Below are positions 24,842 through 31,312 of a DNA stretch of 31,312 nt, piece after piece. Every line of letters begins with the position of its first letter. Positions within the stretch are counted from its first letter, which is position 1. Both the position numbers and the translations under genes were made by a program. The DNA comes from Bacillota bacterium. GTDB lineage: Bacteria; Bacillota; Clostridia; Christensenellales; QAND01. The notes under the pieces were generated by a model. It was not told the origin of the DNA, did not search any database, and saw nothing but the letters and a program-made list of their open reading frames with translations. The stretch covers positions 1 through 31,312 of the forward strand of contig QAND01000003.1 in NCBI GenBank assembly GCA_003150225.1, written 5' to 3'.

Positions 24842-26161
24842 TTGCCCGTAAAGGTTGCCAAATTCGGCGGCAGTTCCCTTGCTACCGCGCCGCAGTTTGA
24901 AAAGGTAGCGTCCATTGTAAAAAGCGATCCCGAAATCCACTACGTGGTGCCGTCGGCGCCCGGCAAAGCGCCGGAGTTTCCCGACAAGATCACCGATATG
25001 CTCTATACCTGCGCGTATTCCTACAATACCCATGCTTGTGAGGAGGTCTTTGCGCAGATCGAAAAGCGGTATCTTTCCATCATACGGGATCTTCAGCTGG
25101 ATCTGGATCTGAACCCCTATCTGCATACCGTGCTGCGAAACATCAAAGCCGGGTACGGCGACCACTACGCCGCCAGCCGGGGAGAATACCTCAACGGCGT
25201 GATCTTGGCCAAGTACCTGGGCTTTGATTTCATTGATCCCGCCGACTGCATCGCCTTTGACGAGAACGGCCAGCTGGACGAGGCCCTAACCCACGCCCAG
25301 ACCAAGGCCCTCTTGGCGGGCAGCGACTACGCGGTGATTCCCGGGTTTTACGGCAGCGACAGCCGGGGCGCCGTCCGCACCTTCAGCCGGGGAGGCAGCG
25401 ACATCACCGGGGCTATCGTAGCCCGGGCGGCGGGGGCGTCCGTCTACGAAAACTGGACCGATGTTTCCGGCTTCCTTATGACCGACCCCCGGATCGTGGA
25501 CCATCCCAAGACCATCAAATGCATCTCCTACAGCGAGCTGCGGGAGCTGTCCTACATGGGGGCCTCGGTGCTCCATGACGAGGCCATCTTCCCGGTGCGG
25601 GTGGCGGGCATCCCCATCAACATCCGCAACACCAATGATCCCAGCCATCCCGGCACCATGATCCTGCCCTCCCTGCCCGAGGAGGCATACGACGGGCCCG
25701 TTACCGGCATTGCCGGCAAAAAGGGCTTTACCAGTATCCAGATGGAGCGCAGCAAGATGAACAACGAGGTGGGCTTTGCCCGCAAGGTGCTCCAGGTGCT
25801 GGAGGACGAAAACGTCTCCCTAGAGCATATGCCCACCGGCATCGACACCCTTTCGGTAGTGGTAGCAAACAGCCAGATCGAGGGAAAGCTGGACCGGGTG
25901 CTGAAGAAGCTTCAGCTTGCCTGCAACCCCGACAGCATTGAGGTCTTCTCCGATATGGCCCTCATCGCCACCGTGGGCCACGGCATGATCCGCCGGGTGG
26001 GCATCTCCGCCAAGCTGTTCTCCGCCCTGGCCGACGCCGGCGTCAACGTCCGGCTGATCGATCAAGGCAGCAGCGAATTGAACATCATCGTAGGCGTACA
26101 AAACGACGACTTCGAGGTGGCCATGCGGGCCATCTACGCCAGTCTTACCAAAGAAGGGTAG
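24842..26161 (+). CDS. lysC: Aspartate kinase (monofunctional)
   Basis: 439-residue enzyme phosphorylating aspartate, the first step to lysine, threonine and methionine. The N-terminal kinase domain starts with the KFGGSS ATP-site motif (residues 7-12) and includes VVPSAPGK, a Clostridia-type variant of the second motif. RTFSRGGSDITGAIVA is the aspartate/ATP-binding signature. The C-terminal half (about 290-439) carries two ACT domains, the usual allosteric sites for lysine or threonine. The TTG at 24842 is chosen because it gives the standard M-P-V-K-V-A-K-F-G-G opening and has GGGGGTG upstream; a GTG at 24833 or an ATG at 24749 gives a non-family leader. Followed 12 bases later by an AEC transporter, likely one unit. 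Confidence 0.94.
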   Translation: MPVKVAKFGGSSLATAPQFEKVASIVKSDPEIHYVVPSAPGKAPEFPDKITDMLYTCAYSYNTHACEEVFAQIEKRYLSIIRDLQLDLDLNPYLHTVLRNIKAGYGDHYAASRGEYLNGVILAKYLGFDFIDPADCIAFDENGQLDEALTHAQTKALLAGSDYAVIPGFYGSDSRGAVRTFSRGGSDITGAIVARAAGASVYENWTDVSGFLMTDPRIVDHPKTIKCISYSELRELSYMGASVLHDEAIFPVRVAGIPINIRNTNDPSHPGTMILPSLPEEAYDGPVTGIAGKKGFTSIQMERSKMNNEVGFARKVLQVLEDENVSLEHMPTGIDTLSVVVANSQIEGKLDRVLKKLQLACNPDSIEVFSDMALIATVGHGMIRRVGISAKLFSALADAGVNVRLIDQGSSELNIIVGVQNDDFEVAMRAIYASLTKEG

Positions 26162-26173
26162 GCGCATTCTTTA

Positions 26174-27124
26174 ATGCTCTGGAATTCCATCTCCGCCGTG
26201 CTCACGGCTTTTGTCTTTCTTGCCATTGGGTTTCTCATCACCAGGGCGGGGTGGATCACCAAGGACAACAAAAACCTTCTCACCATGCTGGTGATGTACA
26301 TCGCCGTGCCCTGCACCATCTTCAAAAACGTGCTGGACACCGTGAGCCCCGACAACATCAGCTCCATCTGGGGGTATATCCTGGTACCCGCCCTATCCAT
26401 TTTAACGGTGTTCTTTCTTTCCGGCATTCTGGCCCGGCATGTCCTTAAGGTGCAAAAGGGCCGGCTTGGAGCCTTTTCCTGTATGTGTTCCTGCTCCAAC
26501 ACCATCTTTGTAGGGCTTCCCATCGTGTTATCCGCCATTGGGGACGTGAGCGTGCCCTATGTGATGTACTATCTCATGGCCCAGAACGTGATCTTCTGGT
26601 CCCTGGGACTCATCGGCATCCAGCGGGACGGCCAGGGGGATATTCATTTTTCCTTTGGCGATATGGTTAAAAAGGTGTTGAGCATCAACATTGTGGTGAT
26701 CTTCATCAGCCTTTTGCTGGTGGCCCTGCGGGTGACCGTGCCGGTGTTCTTCATGGACATCGCCGGGAAGCTGGGGAACACCTGCACCCCCCTTTCCCTG
26801 ATCTTCTGCGGCGCCACCATGTATGAGGTGTTCCAGAACCACGGCCTGCGCGGCCTGGCCATTCCCCGGGATACGCTGTACGTCTTCATCAGCCGGTTTG
26901 TGATCTGTCCCCTTTTGATGTTCGGCATCTGCACCCTGTTCGGCATCGGCGGCATTGCCCGGACGGTATTCGTGATCATCTCGGCTATGCCAACCCAGTC
27001 CCAGACGGTGATCATGTCCAGCCGCTATGGGGCCGACGTGGACTTTGCCTCCATCACCTTCTTTTGGACCACCCTGGCCTGTTTTGTGGTGATCCCCATC
27101 CTCCTGACCATCGTAGCAGGCTGA
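26174..27124 (+). CDS. AEC family transporter (auxin efflux carrier type)
   Basis: 316-residue inner-membrane transporter of the AEC/BART family. About ten hydrophobic segments are seen, in two halves of five: about 5-24, 38-56, 66-87, 100-118, 125-148, then 170-190, 198-220, 235-255, 262-285 and 290-315. Conserved features include the NTIFVGLPIV segment and the TQSQTVIM segment of the second half. Substrates of bacterial members range over organic and amino acids and cannot be predicted; linkage to lysC suggests an amino-acid or organic-acid export role, which is inference. The ATG at 26174 has only a weak ribosome site. Its stop codon lies inside the 27116-27134 palindrome. Confidence 0.92.
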   Translation: MLWNSISAVLTAFVFLAIGFLITRAGWITKDNKNLLTMLVMYIAVPCTIFKNVLDTVSPDNISSIWGYILVPALSILTVFFLSGILARHVLKVQKGRLGAFSCMCSCSNTIFVGLPIVLSAIGDVSVPYVMYYLMAQNVIFWSLGLIGIQRDGQGDIHFSFGDMVKKVLSINIVVIFISLLLVALRVTVPVFFMDIAGKLGNTCTPLSLIFCGATMYEVFQNHGLRGLAIPRDTLYVFISRFVICPLLMFGICTLFGIGGIARTVFVIISAMPTQSQTVIMSSRYGADVDFASITFFWTTLACFVVIPILLTIVAG

Positions 27125-27346
27125 GCCTGCACCCTCGCCGCAGCACTGGCATAGCGATCGCAAACCTGTAGTAGCCAACGGTAAGGGGCTGGTTAGAGCC
27201 ACACCCGTAGCCGCGAATCGGTTGCAACACGGAGCCAGGCACCGCCCGGGCAGGCTGAGGCGGTTGGCAGGTTTCAAGGCCATCGGTAAAACGGCGGTGG
27301 CTGAGGTGGATGGGCAACAAGCCCCGGTGTAAGGCGCGTCCGCACA
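27116..27346. repeat. Dispersed intergenic repeat (copy 2) with flanking unannotated DNA
   Basis: Begins with the reverse complement of the 19-base palindromic sequence seen at 14886-14904. Further on, CGCGAATCGGTTGCAAC (around 27213-27228) matches CGCGAAGCGGTTGCAAC of copy 1 with one change, and GGTTTCA recurs as well. Together this points to a repeat family of this genome. I see no gene in 27125-27446; the only other item is the terminator at 27374. Confidence 0.65.
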
Positions 27347-27373
27347 AACCCGTAGCGTTGTCGCGGTAAAATG

Positions 27374-27400
27374 CCGCCATCGGTAGGATGGCGGTCTTTT
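27374..27400 (+). terminator. Rho-independent terminator
   Basis: Stem CCGCCATC/GATGGCGG (27374-27381 and 27387-27394) with a 5-base loop, followed by TCTTTTTA. It would end the lysC-AEC transcript. Confidence 0.85.
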
Positions 27401-27446
27401 TATACCCGGCATCAGCCGTTGGATTTGGATGAGAGGAGGAGCGACA

Positions 27447-28079
27447 ATGGAAGTGGAGCTGCGGGAGCTGAAACGGAAGGATTATGCCAAAGCCATCCAA
27501 TATGCCATAACCGGCATGCACTTTCACTGGTATCTGGACAGCCGGTTTCTGCTGAACCTATATGGCAGGTATTTCTGGTATCTGGAGCTGGGCCGCGCCA
27601 CCCAGGTCATCGCGGCGTATGTGGGCGACCGGCTCGCGGGCGTGCTGTTGGCCGAGATGAAGGGGGAACCCAAGCAAACCCGCTCCTTTTGGAGACGGTT
27701 ATACGTCAGAGGGTTTGAATTCCTGCAAAATGCCTTCTATAAGGACGGAGTTGGCGTATACGACGAAGCAAACCGGGACATGCTAGCCCAGTATTTGGAG
27801 CACAATACCCCTCAGGGGGAGATCCTGTTTCTGGCCGCCGATCCCGAGAGCAAAACCAAGGGAATCGGCAGCAGGCTGCTCCAGGAATTGGAGCGCAGGG
27901 AGCGCGGCAAAACAATCTATCTGTATACGGACGACGCCTGTACCTACCAGTTCTATGAGCATAGAGGCTTTGCCCGCGCCTGCGAAAGGGACGTGGTACT
28001 GGATCTGGGAGCGAAGCGGGTGCCTCTGAAATGCCTGCTGTACAGCAAGGTGCTGGGCGAGTCCCCCGCCGCCCGCTGA
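27447..28079 (+). CDS. GNAT family N-acetyltransferase
   Basis: 210-residue acetyl-CoA-dependent acyltransferase. The C-terminal half shows the GNAT core: strand LFLAADPES followed by KTKGIGSRLLQELE (acetyl-CoA pyrophosphate loop, consensus Q/RxxGxG/A) and YTDDACTYQFYEHRGF, the usual Y-F-Y-x-x-x-G-F ending. The N-terminal region (about 1-70) is Tyr- and Trp-rich and less conserved. The acceptor substrate is not readable. ATG at 27447 has AGGAGG upstream. An A8-G7 run follows the stop codon directly, at 28080. It stands alone between two terminator/promoter regions. Confidence 0.88.
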   Translation: MEVELRELKRKDYAKAIQYAITGMHFHWYLDSRFLLNLYGRYFWYLELGRATQVIAAYVGDRLAGVLLAEMKGEPKQTRSFWRRLYVRGFEFLQNAFYKDGVGVYDEANRDMLAQYLEHNTPQGEILFLAADPESKTKGIGSRLLQELERRERGKTIYLYTDDACTYQFYEHRGFARACERDVVLDLGAKRVPLKCLLYSKVLGESPAAR

Positions 28080-28197
28080 AAAAAAAGGGGGGGCGCCCTA
28101 GCCCGGCCGGGGAGCGGAAACGCTATCCCTGGGGGAGCAGCAAAACGGCTACCTCTCCCTTTGCCCTTGAGGGCTGGCATGGTTTGGAAAGAAGGGG

Positions 28198-28203
28198 TAT
28201 ACT
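28198..28203 (+). promoter_or_regulatory. Candidate -10 of the rarA-tldD-tldE operon
   Basis: TATACT 19 bases before the ATG at 28222, preceded by GGGG; the -35 region is poor, so this is a modest candidate. Before the gene is a GAGGTG ribosome site. Confidence 0.4.
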
Positions 28204-28221
28204 GTTGTGTGAGGTGAATCC

Positions 28222-29547
28222 ATGGATCTTTTCTCTCAAAACGCCGAAAAACGGGCTCCCCTAGCCGACCGGATGCGCCCCCACAGGCTGGAGGAATTCA
28301 TCGGTCAGAAGCATGTGGTGGGCCCGGGAACCGTCCTATACAACGCCATCCGGAACGACGCCCTGGTGAGCTGTATCTTCTACGGCCCGCCGGGCTGTGG
28401 CAAGACCACCCTGGCCAGCATCATCGCCGAGACCACAAAAAGCCGGTTTGTGCGGATCAACGCCGTCTCCACCGGGGTCAAGGAGATGCGGGCCATCATC
28501 GACCAGGCCGACAGCGACCTGCGGCTATACGGGGTAGCCACCATCGTGCTGTTGGACGAATGCCACCGGTGGACCCGGGCCCAGAGCGATACCATTCTGC
28601 CCGCCATCGAAAAGGGCGTCATCAAGTTCATCGGCTCCACCACCGAGAATCCCATGATCTCCATGACCCCCGCTATCGTCAGCCGGTGCCGGGTGTTTCA
28701 GTTCCTCCCCCTCTCCCCCGAGGACGTGCAAACCGCCATCCTCCGGGCCATGGAGGATCCGGAAAAGGGCTATGGCAAGCTCAACATCCAACTGGAGGAC
28801 GGGGTCCTGGATTACTGGTCCGTCACCGCCAACGGGGATGTGCGCACCGCGCTGAACGCCCTGGAGCTGGCGGTAGGCGCCACCGTGGCCGATCCCGACG
28901 GCAAGCTCTTTATCACCCGGTCCATCGGGGAGCAGAGCATGCAGCAGCGGATGATCAACGGCGGGGACGACCACTATTACAATGTATTGTCGGCCTTTTG
29001 CAAAAGCCTCCGGGGCGGGGACGCCGACGCCGCCATCGCCTGGTTTGCCCGGCTCATCTATATGGGGGCCGACGCCCGGGTCATCGCCCGGCGGCTCATC
29101 GCCCACGCCAGCGAGGACATCGGTTTGGCCAACCCCAACGCCATGCTTCAGGCGGTCGCCGCCGCCCAGGCCGTGGAGCTCATCGGTATGCCGGAGGCGG
29201 GGCTCTCCCTCACCCAGGCCATCATCTTTTTGTGCGAATCCCCCAAGAGCAACTCGGTGGTCATGGCGAAGGACGAGGCCTTTGCCGACGTAAAACGGTT
29301 CCCCGACGAGCCGGTGCCCATGCATCTGCGGGACACCAGCTATTTTGGCGCCGATAAGCTGGGCAGTGGAAAAGGGTATCTATATCCTCACAATTTTGAG
29401 GGACACTATGTGGAACAGCAGTATATGCCCGACTCCCTTTTGGGCCGCACCTACTACCATCCCAGCGAAATGGGACAGGAGGCGGCGATCCGCCGGAATC
29501 ATGAGATTCGGCGGCGGAACCGGGAGGAAAAGGGGCGAAAGGAGTGA
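28222..29547 (+). CDS. rarA: Replication-associated recombination protein A (MgsA/WRNIP1 family)
   Basis: 441-residue AAA+ ATPase acting at stalled replication forks. The conserved N-terminal PLADRMRPHRLEEFIGQ precedes the Walker A GPPGCGKTT (55-63), Walker B LLDECHRW (109-116), sensor 1 in IGSTTENP and the sensor 2/arginine-finger area. The C-terminal tetramerisation part has the family motifs HYYNVLSAFCKSLRGGDADAAIAW (about 253-276) and YPHNFEGHYVEQQYMP (about 385-400). Walker B reads DECH rather than the usual DEIH, a variant I believe also occurs in some Clostridia. It overlaps or abuts tldD, so the two are translationally linked. Confidence 0.95.
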   Translation: MDLFSQNAEKRAPLADRMRPHRLEEFIGQKHVVGPGTVLYNAIRNDALVSCIFYGPPGCGKTTLASIIAETTKSRFVRINAVSTGVKEMRAIIDQADSDLRLYGVATIVLLDECHRWTRAQSDTILPAIEKGVIKFIGSTTENPMISMTPAIVSRCRVFQFLPLSPEDVQTAILRAMEDPEKGYGKLNIQLEDGVLDYWSVTANGDVRTALNALELAVGATVADPDGKLFITRSIGEQSMQQRMINGGDDHYYNVLSAFCKSLRGGDADAAIAWFARLIYMGADARVIARRLIAHASEDIGLANPNAMLQAVAAAQAVELIGMPEAGLSLTQAIIFLCESPKSNSVVMAKDEAFADVKRFPDEPVPMHLRDTSYFGADKLGSGKGYLYPHNFEGHYVEQQYMPDSLLGRTYYHPSEMGQEAAIRRNHEIRRRNREEKGRKE

Positions 29548-29552
29548 CCTAT

Positions 29553-30935
29553 TTGCTCAGTAAATCTTTGATTGAATCGGTCCTGACGGCCGCTCTCGCG
29601 GGGGGCGGCGATCTATCCGAACTCTTCTTTGAGGACACGCGGCGCAACAGCCTGGAATATCGGGACGGCAAGGTGCAGACCGTGCTGTCCGGCCGGGACT
29701 ACGGCGCCGGCATCCGGGTGCTGAACGGCCTCAACTATGTGTATGCCTATACCGCCGACGTCTCCGAGGCGGGGCTCATGGCCGCCGCCCGGGCAGCCGC
29801 CACCGCGGTGGGGCAGCAGCGCAAAATGAGGGAGGTTCGAAACCTCACCTTGGCCCCCCGCCGGGATCTGCAGCCCGCCCTGATCCTGCCCGGCGCCAGC
29901 CATGCCCAGGAGCGGGTCTCCCTGGCTCGAGCCGCCCATGACGCGGCCAGGGCCTATTCCCCCGAGATCGTCCAGGCCACCGCCAGCCTGGCGGACGTCT
30001 GCCAGGACGTGATCATCGCCAACAGCGACGGGGTCTACGTGGAGGACAGCCGCCATCGGGCTCGGTTCATGATCAACGCGGCCGCGGCCAAGGGGGACGA
30101 GATGCAGACCGGCTACCAGGCTCCCGGGCGGGGAGCCGGGTTTGAGTTCTTCCGGTCCCTGGATGTGGATGCCCTGGCCAAATCGGCGGCGGAGACCGCC
30201 GTCACCATGCTCCACGCTCCCTTTGCCCCGGCCGGCACCATGCCGGTGGTTGTGGGCAACGGCTTTGGCGGCGTCATTTTCCATGAGGCCTGCGGCCATT
30301 CCCTGGAATCCATCCGCACCGGTAAAAACCAGAGTGAGTTTTCGGGCAAGATGGGCCAGAAAGTGGCCAACAGCAAGGTGACCGCCATCGACGACGGCAG
30401 CCTCATGGGCTACTGGGGCAGCTGCGGCTACGACGACGAGGGCACCCCCACCCAGCGAAACATCCTTATCGATAAGGGGATTTTAACCGGCAATCTGGTG
30501 GACACCCTGGGCAGCCGCCGCATGGGGCTTGCTAAGACGGGCAGCGGGCGGCGGCAGAGCTATCGCTTTGCCCCGGTTTCCCGCATGAACAACACCTTCA
30601 TCGCTCCCGGCAACGACACCGGGCTCATTGAAACCATCGGCTATGGCCTATACGCCAAGCAGATGGGAGGCGGTAGCGTGGATACCCTCACCGGGGAATT
30701 CAACTTCGCGGTCTTGGAGGGGTATCTCATTAAAAACGGGAAGATCGATTCCCCCGTACGGGGCGCTACCCTCATCGGCAAGGGTTCCGAGATCATTCAG
30801 CGCATCGATATGGTGTCCGGCGATCTGGCCCACAGCGAGGGCATGTGCGGCGCCGAGTCCGGCAGTATCCCCACCTGTGTGGGCCAGCCCATGATCCGGG
30901 TCAGCTCCATCCTGGTGGGCGGAAGGGAGGCCTAG
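29553..30935 (+). CDS. tldD: TldD metallopeptidase (metalloprotease of the TldD/PmbA pair)
   Basis: 460-residue zinc metalloprotease subunit; TldD/TldE (PmbA) heterodimers cleave unfolded peptides and antitoxins or mature microcins. The catalytic HEACGH motif is at 244-249, in VIFHEACGHSLE, the family's atypical HExxxH. Start chosen at TTG 29553, preceded by AAAGGAG 9 bases upstream; a GTG at 29544 would overlap the rarA stop and lie almost on the ribosome site. N-terminal domain (about 1-170) and C-terminal domain (about 171-460) are full length. The tldE/pmbA partner begins 8 bases downstream. Confidence 0.95.
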   Translation: MLSKSLIESVLTAALAGGGDLSELFFEDTRRNSLEYRDGKVQTVLSGRDYGAGIRVLNGLNYVYAYTADVSEAGLMAAARAAATAVGQQRKMREVRNLTLAPRRDLQPALILPGASHAQERVSLARAAHDAARAYSPEIVQATASLADVCQDVIIANSDGVYVEDSRHRARFMINAAAAKGDEMQTGYQAPGRGAGFEFFRSLDVDALAKSAAETAVTMLHAPFAPAGTMPVVVGNGFGGVIFHEACGHSLESIRTGKNQSEFSGKMGQKVANSKVTAIDDGSLMGYWGSCGYDDEGTPTQRNILIDKGILTGNLVDTLGSRRMGLAKTGSGRRQSYRFAPVSRMNNTFIAPGNDTGLIETIGYGLYAKQMGGGSVDTLTGEFNFAVLEGYLIKNGKIDSPVRGATLIGKGSEIIQRIDMVSGDLAHSEGMCGAESGSIPTCVGQPMIRVSSILVGGREA

Positions 30936-30942
30936 TGGTATC

Positions 30943-31312
30943 ATGAAGGAGTTGTTAAACGGTCTATTGCAACGGGCGACGGCCCTGGGCGCCCAGGACG
31001 CCGACGCCATCGTAACCCGGCGCCAGAGCCTGGACGCCAACGTATACAAGGGCGAGGTGGACGAATACAACCATGCCCAAACCCAGGGGGTTGGCCTGCG
31101 GGTGTTCCTGGGCGGCCGGGTGGGCTATGCTTACAGCGAGAGCCTCGCTCCCCAGGATATGGAGGAGCTGGCCGCCGCGGCGGTGGCCAACGCGGAGGTA
31201 AGCGATCCCGATCCCGACGCGGGGCTGTTCCCCGGCCCCTATGGCCCCAGCGGCTCCGGGGAGTACGACGCAGCCCTCCACGAGGCCCAGGTTCTGGACC
31301 TGTCTCTTATAC
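30943..31312 (+). CDS. TldE/PmbA family protein (3' end beyond window; last bases are adapter)
   Basis: Only the first 119 or so residues are genomic, matching the N-terminal domain of TldD/PmbA proteins (LGAQDADAIVTRRQ, GVGLRVFLGGRVGYAYSE). TldE lacks the HExxxH motif and is the structural partner of TldD; because the C-terminal region is missing the TldE versus TldD assignment rests on its place after tldD. ATG at 30943. The final 13 bases (31300-31312) match the transposase adapter, so the last codons given by the sequence (LSLI) should be disregarded. Confidence 0.85.
   Translation, partial: MKELLNGLLQRATALGAQDADAIVTRRQSLDANVYKGEVDEYNHAQTQGVGLRVFLGGRVGYAYSESLAPQDMEELAAAAVANAEVSDPDPDAGLFPGPYGPSGSGEYDAALHEAQVLDLSLI
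31300..31312 (+). other. Residual transposase sequencing adapter at the contig end
   Basis: CTGTCTCTTATAC is identical to the first 13 bases of the Tn5/Nextera mosaic-end adapter sequence CTGTCTCTTATACACATCT. It occurs exactly at the sequence end, as expected for read-through that was not trimmed. Confidence 0.85.

Noticed and set aside
27125..27346. Possible small gene or tRNA between AEC and GNAT genes
   Set aside because: No frame with ribosome site, and no cloverleaf or TTC-type loop was found; the content is repeat and terminator.
28080..28094. A8-G7 homopolymer after the GNAT stop codon as a programmed slippage site
   Set aside because: It lies after the stop codon and no downstream frame would be joined; may be a sequencing hotspot.

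Overview
The window reads as one contig from a GC-rich, low-oxygen Firmicute (class Clostridia; an Oscillospiraceae-like gut anaerobe is my best guess). The reasons are Gram-positive style AGGAGG ribosome sites, extended -10 promoters, a GGGtGRT/NifU-like pair, a DUF134-Mrp-NifX-like operon, HisJ-type PHP phosphatases and a Clostridia-type aspartate kinase. The species assignment is inference. The last 13 bases match the transposase (Nextera-type) adapter, so the right edge is probably a true contig end with leftover adapter.

Layout. 1-1064: the 5' part of an AT-richer tyrosine recombinase on the minus strand, cut by the window edge, and a short zone of nested inverted repeats; this looks like the edge of an integrated element. 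1065-2769 (minus): NifU-like protein and GGGtGRT protein. 2961-6019 (plus): aminotransferase, tyrS and a YigZ/IMPACT protein in close succession. 6273-7331: branched-chain aminotransferase, ending in strong terminators. 7474-8391 (minus): homocysteine S-methyltransferase family. 8538-10970: a large secreted/anchored protein with four beta-sandwich-like repeats, one membrane span and a long charged tail. 11061-13040: transketolase. 13121-14699: DUF134 regulator candidate, Mrp/NBP35 ATPase and NifX-like protein behind a promoter wrapped in a perfect palindrome. 14700-15062: non-coding, with small palindromic repeats and a terminator. 15063-17448: MBL hydrolase, aldo/keto reductase and GuaD-like deaminase. 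17651-18037 (minus): MmcQ/YjbR protein. 18148-21439 (minus): four tandem PHP-family histidinol-phosphatase-like genes. 21578-22039 (minus): four-span membrane protein. 22176-24647 (minus): leuS. 24842-27124 (plus): aspartate kinase and AEC transporter. 27125-27446: non-coding with a second copy of the dispersed repeat. 27447-28079: GNAT acetyltransferase. 28222-31312: rarA, tldD and the start of tldE/pmbA.

Most of the window is housekeeping: amino-acid metabolism (ilvE, lysC, aminotransferase, homocysteine methyltransferase), translation (tyrS, leuS), central carbon (tkt), genome maintenance (rarA) and peptide processing (tldD/tldE). The parts least explained by standard annotation are the two iron-sulfur or metallocluster operons (GGGtGRT/NifU-like and DUF134/Mrp/NifX-like), the four-gene PHP array, the repeat-containing membrane protein, and the inverted-repeat zone beside the recombinase. 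I see no CRISPR array, rRNA, tRNA or transposase.
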